DNA of 7,905 nucleotides. Source: Archangium sp. (GTDB lineage: Bacteria > Myxococcota > Myxococcia > Myxococcales > Myxococcaceae). Of the stretch, positions 1 to 6,687 are shown one piece after another. Position 1 is the first letter of the stretch; each line of letters opens with the position of its first letter. The notes beneath the pieces are model-generated. The model was given only the letters and a program-made list of their open reading frames with translations, made no database searches and was not told the origin of the DNA. The stretch lies in NCBI GenBank assembly GCA_016793585.1, contig JAEUJR010000487.1, positions 1 to 7,905 on the forward strand, given 5' to 3'. The position numbers were made by a program, and so were the translations under genes.

Positions 1-1191
1 CTTCGCGTTCGTCGCGACGACGTCGACGGTGTGTTTGCCGGTCTTCAGCTCCTTCGTGTTCCAGGTGAAGCCGAGCTCGGCGCCGCTGGTCTTCTTCGTC
101 GACAGGTCATCGACGAGCACCTCGACGTTCTTCACCTCGACACCGGAGTTGTCAGTCGCCTTCACCGCGAGCTCCATCATCGGCGTGACGTGTTCGCCAT
201 CGGTGAGGCCCTTCACCGCGATGGACACGACGTCGACCGAGACGAGCCCCATCACACCCCACATCGCCTCGGCGCGGCCCGAGCCTGCGTGACCCCAGCC
301 ACCGTCTTTCGCCTGATGCTCGACGAGCCAGCCGAGGCCGCGACGCACGGAGGTATCGGTCTCGGTGCGGCCCGCGAGCTTGAGCGTGTAGATGGTCTGG
401 CCGGTCGCGAACGCGTCGGAGCCTCCGCTGAAGGCCCACCCACCATCTTTGTTCTGCCGCGACTCGAGGTGCTTGATGAGGCGCGCGAGGTGCGGCTCCG
501 ACGGAGACGCGCCGGCCACGAGAAGCCCCATCGTCACGTAGTTGAGGTCCTGCAGGTAGACGCCCTCGGGCTTCTCGCTCCACGTGCGCGCCTGGGCGTT
601 CATGTACTTCTCGGCCTGCCGCAGCGGCGCGAGCCACATGTCATCGGCCGTGCGCGCGTACGCCTGCCGCCACGTCTGCGCGGCCTGAAACGTCGCCTGC
701 ATCGGGCCCGTGGTCACCGGGTACGACTGGTGGTCGCCCGTGACGGCGCCGCTGGTGTCTTGAAACGCGATGAGCTCCTTCGACAGCTTGAGCAGGTCGT
801 CGGTGAGCGCGCCGTTGACGAGCGCGTCGTAGCGGGCGAACGCCGAAGCGCCGAACGTCTTGGCCGTGCGCGGAAAGCCGGAGTGCGTGAGGCCGCCCGG
901 CGTGCGCGAACCACCCGGCGTCTGCATGATGCCGCGCAGCACCTCGTCCATGATGGGCTTCGGCACCGAGTACTGGTTGTGCATGCCGACCGAGAGGCCC
1001 TCGAGCGTGACGGCCTGCACGTGACAGCCGTAGCAGTTGTTCGACTTCTGCCACCGCGCCGTGTCCTGCCCGAGAAAGTCGAGCGCCTTCTGGGCCGAGC
1101 TGCGAAAGCCCCCTTCCGGAGCGGCGAAGGCGAGGGCGGGAACGGCCAGCGAGGCGATGGCGACGCGGCGAACAGTGCGGAAAATGGGCAT
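1..1191 (-). CDS. Exported CXXCH-motif protein with alpha-toroid (squalene cyclase/prenyltransferase-like) repeats and Ig-like domain, 3' partial
   Basis: An open frame of 397 codons runs from the ATG at 1191 to the window edge without a stop, so the C-terminus is missing. Residues 1-23 look like a Sec signal peptide (Arg-rich start, hydrophobic core, AFA-AP cleavage site). A c-type haem motif, CYGCH, lies at residues 53-57. Helical repeats follow. Two have the classic toroid signature at residues 246-252 (QNKDGGW) and 293-299 (QAKDGGW), 47 residues apart, and a degenerate copy begins at Q144 (QDTSGAV). This resembles squalene-cyclase/prenyltransferase repeats, but no DXDD cyclase motif is visible, so enzyme activity is doubtful. 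From about residue 322 the sequence looks like a bacterial Ig-like beta domain (TWNTKEL then GKHTVDVVAT). The start is supported by GGAG five bases upstream. Likely location is the periplasm or cell surface. Haem binding and any redox role are inference, and the substrate is unknown. Confidence 0.85.
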   Translation of the reverse strand, partial: MPIFRTVRRVAIASLAVPALAFAAPEGGFRSSAQKALDFLGQDTARWQKSNNCYGCHVQAVTLEGLSVGMHNQYSVPKPIMDEVLRGIMQTPGGSRTPGGLTHSGFPRTAKTFGASAFARYDALVNGALTDDLLKLSKELIAFQDTSGAVTGDHQSYPVTTGPMQATFQAAQTWRQAYARTADDMWLAPLRQAEKYMNAQARTWSEKPEGVYLQDLNYVTMGLLVAGASPSEPHLARLIKHLESRQNKDGGWAFSGGSDAFATGQTIYTLKLAGRTETDTSVRRGLGWLVEHQAKDGGWGHAGSGRAEAMWGVMGLVSVDVVSIAVKGLTDGEHVTPMMELAVKATDNSGVEVKNVEVLVDDLSTKKTSGAELGFTWNTKELKTGKHTVDVVATNAK

Positions 1192-1196
1192 GAGCG

Positions 1197-1200
1197 CTCC
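1197..1200 (-). promoter_or_regulatory. Ribosome binding site (GGAG) of the CXXCH/toroid gene
   Basis: On the minus strand GGAG ends five bases before the ATG at 1191. This supports that ATG, which also gives a complete signal peptide. The rest of the 66-base gap to the upstream gene shows no clear promoter. Confidence 0.6.
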
Positions 1201-1231
1201 GGAAAGCAGGTGAGTGCCGCCTTCAACGGAC

Positions 1232-1257
1232 GGGCTGCGGAAACGATCTGCACGCCC
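1232..1257 (-). other. Possible stem-loop directly after the TIGR02996-domain gene
   Basis: Immediately after the stop codon at 1258-1260 the transcript can form a 7-bp stem, GGGC-(G)-TGC pairing with GCAGCCC, with one bulged G and an 11-base loop. No T run follows it, so it is a poor fit for an intrinsic terminator. It could protect the mRNA 3' end or be chance in GC-rich DNA. Confidence 0.25.
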
Positions 1258-1992
1258 TCAAACGTCGGTGACGACGACCTTCAGGTCCTTCGCGAGGGCT
1301 TCCCGGTCGGCCGCTTCGCCGCTCACGGTGACCCGCCGGAGCGACGGCGGCCATCGACACACCCGCCAGAGCGGTGAGCGCGCGTCGAGGCCGGGGCCCA
1401 GCTCATGAACGTTCGCGGGCCGCTGCATCGAGACATGCTCGAGCGCGACACAGGCGCGCAGGTGGCAGAGCCGGTGCAGCGTGTGGGCGAGGGTCTTCTC
1501 AGGCACGCCACCGAGCTTCACGGCACGTACGAGGCCGTCTCGAATCGTGAACTCGAGGCGGCCGCTGCGGTCGAGGCCCTCGAGAAACCAATGGCCGGCC
1601 GGGCCTTGCGCCTTGAGCAGCTGCGGGTTCAGCGCCGCCGCGAACGGGTCACCCTGTTCTTCGAGCCAGTCGGCGTACACGAGCAGGGCGCCCGTGTCGG
1701 AGACGAGGGTCGACTCGAGCTGGGGGTGACGCGCTTCGGGGAACTCCATGAAGGTGAAGAGCGCGTCGTCGCTCGACGCGGTGGTGCCGTGAATCGCCCA
1801 GCGGCGCTCCGAGCCGACGTGGTACCAGCTGTGGCCGTCGAACTCGAAGAAGTGGGTCTCGCGGTTGGTTCGGCGGGTCACCAGGGGCTCCGCCGCGTCG
1901 AGCGGCACGACGGTCGCTGCGCCTGTCGTGAGGTCGATGCGTTTGACCCACGGCGCACGGAGCGAGCTCGCTGGCTCAGGGAGGGGGTTCAT
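1258..1992 (-). CDS. TIGR02996 (repeat-companion) domain protein, 244 aa
   Basis: This is a soluble protein with no signal peptide or membrane segment, probably cytoplasmic. Residues 104-116 (LVYADWLEEQGDP) match the hallmark of the TIGR02996 repeat-companion domain, which is known from planctomycetes and myxobacteria and often sits next to leucine-rich-type repeats. After it, residues 151-160 (RDGLVRAVKL) and the stretch at 170-225, rich in Leu, His and Arg (LHRLCHLRAC, PPSLRRVTVSG), resemble the degenerate repeat region of such proteins, but no clean leucine-rich repeat can be defined. Residues 45-95 hold an aromatic-rich segment (FFEFDGHSWYHVG) that I do not recognise. The ATG at 1992 is the first in-frame start after a stop at 2023-2025, and no good Shine-Dalgarno precedes it. 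The gene begins 34 bases after the kinase gene, so co-transcription is plausible. Function is unknown; the family is often thought to mediate protein contacts, which is not demonstrated here. Confidence 0.8.
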   Translation of the reverse strand: MNPLPEPASSLRAPWVKRIDLTTGAATVVPLDAAEPLVTRRTNRETHFFEFDGHSWYHVGSERRWAIHGTTASSDDALFTFMEFPEARHPQLESTLVSDTGALLVYADWLEEQGDPFAAALNPQLLKAQGPAGHWFLEGLDRSGRLEFTIRDGLVRAVKLGGVPEKTLAHTLHRLCHLRACVALEHVSMQRPANVHELGPGLDARSPLWRVCRWPPSLRRVTVSGEAADREALAKDLKVVVTDV

Positions 1993-2026
1993 CGAGGTGG
2001 TGAAGGCTACTGCTCTGGCGTGTCAT

Positions 2027-4336
2027 TCATGAAGGCGGCGTGAGGGCCAGCCCGGCGACGCGGTGCAGCTCGACCAGGCGCAGCGGCTTGGGAATCCACC
2101 CGTTCATGCCCGCCTCGAGGCAGCGCTGGCGGTCGCTCTCGAAGGCGTTCGCCGTCATCGCGACGATGGGCAGCGCGGCGGCGGCGAAGTGCCTCCTGAG
2201 CTCACGCGTGGTCTCGATGCCGTCGAGCTCGGGCATCTGCAGATCCATGAAGACGATGTCGACGTCGAGCGGCCCGCGCAGCACGCGTTCGAGCGCGACC
2301 CGGCCGTTCTCGGCGACTTCGACCTCGAACCCGAGTCGCTGCAGGAGCGAGCAGCCGAGCGCCTGGTTGACGCGGTTGTCTTCGACGAGGAGCGCGCGTC
2401 TTCCACGAAAGGTGGCGCCGGGGTCCTGGGTCGCGGTGCCCACGGCGGGGCGCGCGTCGCTGGGGACGAGGGGCAGCTGCACGAGAAAGGTGCTGCCGCG
2501 GCCCGGCGCGCTCTGCACGGCGATGGTGCCGTTCATCAGGTCGACGAGGCGTCGCGTGATGGCGAGCCCCAGGCCCGTTCCGCCGTACAGCCGAGTCGTC
2601 GAGGCGTCGGCCTGGGTGAAGGGCTGGAACAGGCGTGACTGTTGCTCCAGCGACATGCCGATGCCCGAGTCGGTGACCGAGAACGAGAGGTACGGAGCGC
2701 TCCACTCGACGGCGAGCGTGACGCGCCCCTGGGCGGTGAACTTCACGGCGTTCGCGAGCAGGTTCACGAGCACCCGGCCCACCCGCAGCACGTCGCCTTC
2801 GAAGACCTGCGGCACTCCGGCGGCGACCTCGAGCTCCACCTCGACGGGCTTCTCGCGCGCGAGCGAATCGCCAGTCGACTTCAGCCGGGCGAGCAGCTCG
2901 GGCAGTGAGAAGGCGAGTGACTCGAGCTCGACGTTGCCCGACTCGATGCGAGAGAAGTCGAGCAGGTCGTCGAGCAGCTTGAGCAGCTCGCCCGCCGAGG
3001 TGTTGATGTTGGTGACCCACGAGCGCACGTCGTCGGGCAGGCGGCGGTCGAAGAGCGAGAGGTCTGAGAAGCCGATGATGGCGTTCATCGGGGTGCGCAG
3101 CTCGTGGCTCATGTTGGCGAGGAATTCGCCTCGCGCCTTGTTGGCCCGCTCGGCGGCCTGCTTGGCGTCGAGCAACGAGGTCTGCGCTTCGCGCTCGGCG
3201 GTGATGTCTTCGTACACGCCGAGAATGCCGATGACGTCTCCGGCTTCGGAGCGCAGCGGCACCTTGCTCGTGCGCAACCAGATGGTTCGACCCGACTGGC
3301 TCTGGGGCTCTTCGTACCGAAGCTTGGGAAGGCCCGACTCGCAGACGCGGCGGTCGTCTTCACGGTACAGCTCGGCCTGGTTGCGCCAGACGAGCTCGTG
3401 GTCGGTGCGGCCAACCACCTCGCGATGAGAGGCGGCGCCCGCGTCGAGCGCGAACATCTGGTTGCAGCCCAGGTACACCCCGGCGCGGTCCTTCCAGAAG
3501 ACGCGAACCGGCGCGGTGTCGATGACCGACTGCAGCAGCTCGTGCGAGGCCCGCACCTCGAGCTCGGCCTCGACCATCGAAGTGACGTCCTGCACGGTGC
3601 CGAGGGCCCGCAGCGGCGCTCCCGACGGCGCGCGTTCGACCACGCACCGCGCATGAACGTGCCGCAGCGAGCCGTCGGCACGCACGATGCGGTGGCGCAC
3701 GTCGAAGGGGGTCTGCCGTTCGAGGTGGGCCTTGAAGGCCGCGTCGAGGCGGGGCCAGTCGTCGGGGTGAACGTGCGCCTGGAGCACGGCCATGGTCAGC
3801 GGGGTCGCCACGGGCTCGAGCCCGAACACCTCGAAGGTCTCGGCGGACCAGAAGAGCTCGTTGCTGGCGAGGTCGAGCGTCCAATGGCCGAGCCTGGCGA
3901 GGCGCTGAGCCCGCCGGAGCTCCTCCTGGCTGCGTTCGTGCTCGGTGATGTCGGTGACGCAGCAGAGGTGGGCCCGCAGCACGCCAGCGGGGTCGCGCAA
4001 CACGGCGCTGGTCACCCGCAACGCGGCCCAACGGCGATCTCGGTGCCACAGGCGCACGATGATGGGCGGCCGCTCGAGGCCCCGCCGGCCCGCCTCGTCC
4101 ATCGCGGCTACGGTGGCGCGGTCGTCGGGGTGAACGGCGCGCAGCAGCCACTTCTCGGCGAGGTGTTTGCGTGGCCGATACCCGAGCAGCTGGAACAGCT
4201 CGGGAGAGACGGTCAGCTCACCGGTGCGCAGGTTTCGCTCGAGCACGGCCGTCTGGGTCGCCTTCAAGACCAGCAGCAGTCGCTCGTGCTCGGTGACAGG
4301 CACGTTCAATTCATAACTGCCATTCGCCCGCCGCAA
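2027..4336 (-). CDS. Cytoplasmic hybrid sensor histidine kinase/response regulator with three PAS domains, 769 aa
   Basis: The domains in order are PAS1 (about 16-131), PAS2 (about 144-253, PAS_3-like with HPDDW), PAS3 (about 262-381, with FWKDRAGVYLGCN), a short helical linker, HisKA (about 401-466), HATPase_c (about 512-622) and a receiver (about 646-763). Catalytic residues are intact: phospho-acceptor His411 in SHELRTP, N-box Asn529 in LLANAVKFT, G1 DSGIGM (556-561) and G2 GGTGLGL (585-591). The receiver has the acidic pair E652/D653, phospho-acceptor D698 (FMDLQMPELDG), T728 and K750. There is no transmembrane segment, so it should sense a cytoplasmic signal, a ligand or redox state through PAS. 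By family logic it autophosphorylates at His and passes phosphate to its own Asp, and then to an Hpt protein or another partner; neither is encoded here, so it is an orphan. The start is uncertain. The frame opens with TTG at 4336 directly after a stop, with further TTG and GTG options at codons 10 and 12, no in-frame ATG before PAS1 and no clear Shine-Dalgarno. Confidence 0.95.
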   Translation of the reverse strand: MRRANGSYELNVPVTEHERLLLVLKATQTAVLERNLRTGELTVSPELFQLLGYRPRKHLAEKWLLRAVHPDDRATVAAMDEAGRRGLERPPIIVRLWHRDRRWAALRVTSAVLRDPAGVLRAHLCCVTDITEHERSQEELRRAQRLARLGHWTLDLASNELFWSAETFEVFGLEPVATPLTMAVLQAHVHPDDWPRLDAAFKAHLERQTPFDVRHRIVRADGSLRHVHARCVVERAPSGAPLRALGTVQDVTSMVEAELEVRASHELLQSVIDTAPVRVFWKDRAGVYLGCNQMFALDAGAASHREVVGRTDHELVWRNQAELYREDDRRVCESGLPKLRYEEPQSQSGRTIWLRTSKVPLRSEAGDVIGILGVYEDITAEREAQTSLLDAKQAAERANKARGEFLANMSHELRTPMNAIIGFSDLSLFDRRLPDDVRSWVTNINTSAGELLKLLDDLLDFSRIESGNVELESLAFSLPELLARLKSTGDSLAREKPVEVELEVAAGVPQVFEGDVLRVGRVLVNLLANAVKFTAQGRVTLAVEWSAPYLSFSVTDSGIGMSLEQQSRLFQPFTQADASTTRLYGGTGLGLAITRRLVDLMNGTIAVQSAPGRGSTFLVQLPLVPSDARPAVGTATQDPGATFRGRRALLVEDNRVNQALGCSLLQRLGFEVEVAENGRVALERVLRGPLDVDIVFMDLQMPELDGIETTRELRRHFAAAALPIVAMTANAFESDRQRCLEAGMNGWIPKPLRLVELHRVAGLALTPPS

Positions 4337-4366
4337 TCACAAACACGTCAGCCGCACACGGGGCCC

Positions 4367-4380
4367 GGTCGAAGCCGACC
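4367..4380 (-). other. Short stem-loop in the gap before the kinase gene
   Basis: In the 51-base gap between the 727-residue gene and the kinase, GGTCG and CGACC form a 5-bp stem around a 4-base loop; two further G-C pairs follow a mismatch. No T tract follows. It could be a weak processing or termination element, or chance. Confidence 0.2.
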
Positions 4381-4387
4381 CGGTGGG

Positions 4388-6571
4388 CTACTGCGCCAAC
4401 CCGAACAATGACGTGCGTTTGCCGCGCGCCTTCGAGTCCCACGCCTCGACGAGGAAGGCCTTGCCCGCGCCCTCCGAGTTGATGGGCATGAAGTAGAGGG
4501 ACACGACGCTGCCGGGGCCGACGCCTGCGGCCGCGAAGCCGGGCAGCTCGACCGGCTCGATGGTCGACGACTCTTCGTGCTCGCCGACGATCGTGCAGTC
4601 GCGCCGGTAGAGAATGGTGCCGTCTGGGAGAATGCGGTCGATCTTGTTCGTCTCGACGCACGACAGGTCTGGCACCTTGTACTTCTCGGTGCGGAAGGTG
4701 AGCTTCACCGCCTCGCCCTTCTTCTCGACGGCCTTCACCACGCCGGTGCCGAACGCCTGATCAGGCCGCAGCGGGTTCACGGTGCCGAAGATGCTCGTGC
4801 TGCGCGTCGCCTCGCCGATGGGGTTGTCGAGGGGCTCGGGGAGCGACGACGCCCCCGAAGGACGGCCGCCTCGCCGCGACTCGTCGAAGGCCGCGTTCTT
4901 CTGCGAGCCACCGGCTTCGTTGAAGGCGTCGACGTACGCCAGGTACGCCGCCGTGAATGGGCCACGCACGGCCGTCGTGCGCTCGGCGAACGAGGTGAAC
5001 ACCGGCTCCATGCCGCCGGCGTCGGGGTCGCGCGACGCACACTCGGCCAGCGCCCACGCGAGCAGGCCCGACAGCCGCACCTCGCTCAGCTTCGCGTTCT
5101 TCTGTGGCTCCAGCTCCTTCACGAAGAACGGCCACAGCTTCTTCGCGCAGCCCTTCAACGGGCCGGTCTGCGACTCCATGGCGAGCACGAGGTCGAGCAC
5201 GGGCTTGTCGGCCGGCGCCTGCTTCGTCGCCCACTCCTGCGCGGCCTTCGTCGGCACGTCGATGACCAGCTTCGTCAGGCCGGGCAGCTTCGCGTTCAGC
5301 CTCTTGTACGAGCTGAGGTGAGCCGTGACGGTGGCGCGCGCACGCAGCCAGGCGAGCCGGGCCTTTGCCTCTGACACGACGTTGAAGTGGTAGCCCTCGA
5401 GCTGCTGCTCGAACGCCGCCACGTCGAGCGGCACCGTGTTCGCGACCGCGATGTCCGACGCCACGCGCAGCCGGTCTTCGTCGACCTCGGCAGACGAGCT
5501 GGGAATCAGCTTCTGAAGGAAGCCAGCCATCGCGAGCTGCGACGTGAGGCCGCCCGGTGTGTCGAGGTCGAGCAGCCGAACGTCGGGCTCGTGCGACGCC
5601 GCGTTGCCACAGCCCATCACGCGCCGCTCGAGCAGCCGGTTCGCCTTCACCGCGGCCGTGCCCTCCTCGAGCGGCGGAAACGCGTCACACGACTGCTTGT
5701 CGAGCGTCTTCGTCTTCTCGTACCCGGCGATGACGAGGCGTGAGCCGAGGAACATGAGCCGCTCGTTCTGCGCCGCCGTGAGCGAGAGCTGATTGCTCAT
5801 CGTCTGACGAAACGCGGCGACGACCTGCTGGCGCACGTCCCAGTCGGGGTCGAGGCACGAGAAGAGAATGCCCTCGGTGAGCTGGCTCTGCCACACGGTG
5901 GGAATGGCCGGGCGCTGGCTGTCGAGCGACTTGCCGAAGCTCTCGAGCACGCCTTCGCACCAGGTCGGCTTCATCGGCGCGATGGCCTCGGCTGAATTCG
6001 CAGCAGCGACCGGCTTCGGCGCCTCGATGAACTTTCGCAGCTTCTCGGTCTGCGCGTCGCCCACGCCCTTCTCGATGCTGGCGAACAGCTCGTCGCGCTT
6101 CGTCTTCGCGGCCGTGCGAGCGCCCTCGTCCAGCTTCGCGAGCAGGTCGTCGAGCTCCTTCTTCGCCTTCTCGAGCTGCTTCGGGTCGGCGTTGGCGAGG
6201 TTCTTCTTCTCGGGGTCGAAGTCCTTCGCGACTCTGGCGAGCTTCTTGTCGAACTCCTCCGCCGCCTTGCCGGCAGCCGCGCTACCGACCGCTTCTTTCG
6301 CTGCAGCGACCGCCGCGTCACGCTTCGTCTTCAGCTCCGTGGCTCCAGCGGCATCGAGCGCCGCGAGCGCGTCGAGCTCTTTGTCGAGGTCGGCGATGTC
6401 TTTCTCGAGCTCGGGGCCCTTGCGCGCGAGGTTCTTCGAAGGGTCGTATTCCTTCGTGAAGGCCTCGAGCTTCTTCTCGGCCTTCGTGCGTTGCTTCTCG
6501 GCCTCGGTCTTCGGCGCTGCGACGACGCTCATTGCGCACAACGCCACCACCACCGCCACGCACATCTGCAT
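4388..6571 (-). CDS. Exported protein of unknown function with duplicated Lys/Glu-rich helical segment, 727 aa
   Basis: I do not recognise a named family. Residues 1-19 form a Sec signal peptide (hydrophobic core, cleavage near SVVA-AP); there is no proper lipobox. Residues 20-180 are Lys/Glu/Ala-rich and probably helical or coiled coil. They contain two copies of one unit, at 33-98 and 109-173, sharing KKL, a D-P-x-K-NLA core and KTKRD. Residues 200-560 look alpha-helical, with a HEAT-like stretch at 240-258 (DPDWDVRQQVVAAFRQTM) and scattered cysteines (205, 239, 295, 321, 475, 511). A low-complexity Gly/Ser/Pro-rich linker spans about 563-590. The end (about 600-715) looks beta-rich, with Cys638 and Cys659. 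The cysteines may form disulphides after export. GGGAG nine bases upstream supports the ATG at 6571; the next ATG is two codons on. The likely place is the periplasm or outer envelope. A scaffold role is only a guess from the coiled-coil and HEAT-like character. Confidence 0.85.
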   Translation of the reverse strand: MQMCVAVVVALCAMSVVAAPKTEAEKQRTKAEKKLEAFTKEYDPSKNLARKGPELEKDIADLDKELDALAALDAAGATELKTKRDAAVAAAKEAVGSAAAGKAAEEFDKKLARVAKDFDPEKKNLANADPKQLEKAKKELDDLLAKLDEGARTAAKTKRDELFASIEKGVGDAQTEKLRKFIEAPKPVAAANSAEAIAPMKPTWCEGVLESFGKSLDSQRPAIPTVWQSQLTEGILFSCLDPDWDVRQQVVAAFRQTMSNQLSLTAAQNERLMFLGSRLVIAGYEKTKTLDKQSCDAFPPLEEGTAAVKANRLLERRVMGCGNAASHEPDVRLLDLDTPGGLTSQLAMAGFLQKLIPSSSAEVDEDRLRVASDIAVANTVPLDVAAFEQQLEGYHFNVVSEAKARLAWLRARATVTAHLSSYKRLNAKLPGLTKLVIDVPTKAAQEWATKQAPADKPVLDLVLAMESQTGPLKGCAKKLWPFFVKELEPQKNAKLSEVRLSGLLAWALAECASRDPDAGGMEPVFTSFAERTTAVRGPFTAAYLAYVDAFNEAGGSQKNAAFDESRRGGRPSGASSLPEPLDNPIGEATRSTSIFGTVNPLRPDQAFGTGVVKAVEKKGEAVKLTFRTEKYKVPDLSCVETNKIDRILPDGTILYRRDCTIVGEHEESSTIEPVELPGFAAAGVGPGSVVSLYFMPINSEGAGKAFLVEAWDSKARGKRTSLFGLAQ

Positions 6572-6578
6572 CGGTTGC

Positions 6579-6635
6579 CGCTCCCGGGAATGACCCGCGC
6601 GGTCATCCGGGCGGGGAGCGTGATTACCGGGAGCG
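6579..6635 (-). promoter_or_regulatory. Leader with overlapping inverted repeats that can pair with the ribosome binding site
   Basis: Two structures compete. Structure A is a hairpin in which CCCGG plus ATGACC (6611-6601) pair with GGTCAT plus CCGGG (6595-6583): an 11-bp stem with a 2-base bulge and a GCGCG loop, covering the GGG of the GGGAG site. Structure B pairs CGCTCCCGG (6635-6627) perfectly over 9 bp with CCGGGAGCG (6587-6579) and covers the whole site, while the inner ATGACC/GGTCAT hairpin can still form. A second anti-site copy, CGCTCCC, lies at 6620-6614. All of this is directly visible. That it controls translation is inference; GC-rich DNA makes chance pairing easier. Confidence 0.4.
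6581..6585 (-). promoter_or_regulatory. Ribosome binding site (GGGAG) of the 727-residue gene
   Basis: GGGAG ends nine bases before the ATG at 6571 and fixes that start. It lies in the 3' arm of two alternative inverted repeats in the leader, so access to it may depend on RNA folding. Confidence 0.6.
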
Positions 6636-6687
6636 CCGGGAATGGATCATTCTGCCAGTTCTCGCGTGGTTCCCGCTCCTTGCCGCC
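6636..6687 (-). other. Upstream half of the 116-base gap; small hairpin, no clear promoter or terminator
   Basis: Just after the DUF2330 stop codon this stretch holds a 5-bp inverted repeat (GAATG-ATC-CATTC, 6652-6640) and a second copy of CCGGGAATG (6636-6644), also found at 6584-6592. No T run follows the hairpin and no convincing -35/-10 pair is visible, so I cannot say whether transcription stops or starts here. Confidence 0.3.

Noticed and set aside
295..760. Functional squalene or terpene cyclase
   Set aside because: The KDGGW repeats fit the fold, but no DXDD or DXXDD motif is visible in the available sequence and the protein is exported, so enzyme activity is not supported.
31..1377. 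Long open frame on the plus strand (448 codons)
   Set aside because: It lies opposite the exported CXXCH/toroid gene and the end of the TIGR02996 gene; its product is Arg/His/Val-rich with no domain or signal. Long antisense frames are normal in high-GC DNA.
2040..4411. Plus-strand open frames of 462 and 435 codons (2040-3428, 3104-4411)
   Set aside because: Both are antisense to the hybrid kinase, whose catalytic motifs are intact in the minus frame; the products are low-complexity Ser/Arg- or Gly/Val/Glu-rich shadows.
6509..6571. Lipoprotein signal in the 727-residue protein
   Set aside because: The cysteine at residue 11 follows VAL rather than a Gly/Ala/Ser-ending lipobox, and a better signal peptidase I site (SVVA-AP) lies after it.
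4577..6593. Plus-strand open frames opposite the 727-residue gene (4577-5374, 4782-5321, 5868-6593)
   Set aside because: They are antisense to a minus-strand gene with a signal peptide and ribosome site; the Ser/Phe-rich translation at 5868-6593 is what Lys/Glu-rich coding gives when read backwards.
6529..6606. 25-codon upstream reading frame overlapping the start of the 727-residue gene
   Set aside because: Its ATG sits in a hairpin arm with no Shine-Dalgarno, and its product (Arg/Trp/Cys-rich) looks like noise. It could matter for leader control but is not supported as a gene.
6640..6652. Inverted repeat GAATG-ATC-CATTC as a terminator of the DUF2330 gene
   Set aside because: It has only a 5-bp stem with a 3-base loop and no T run.
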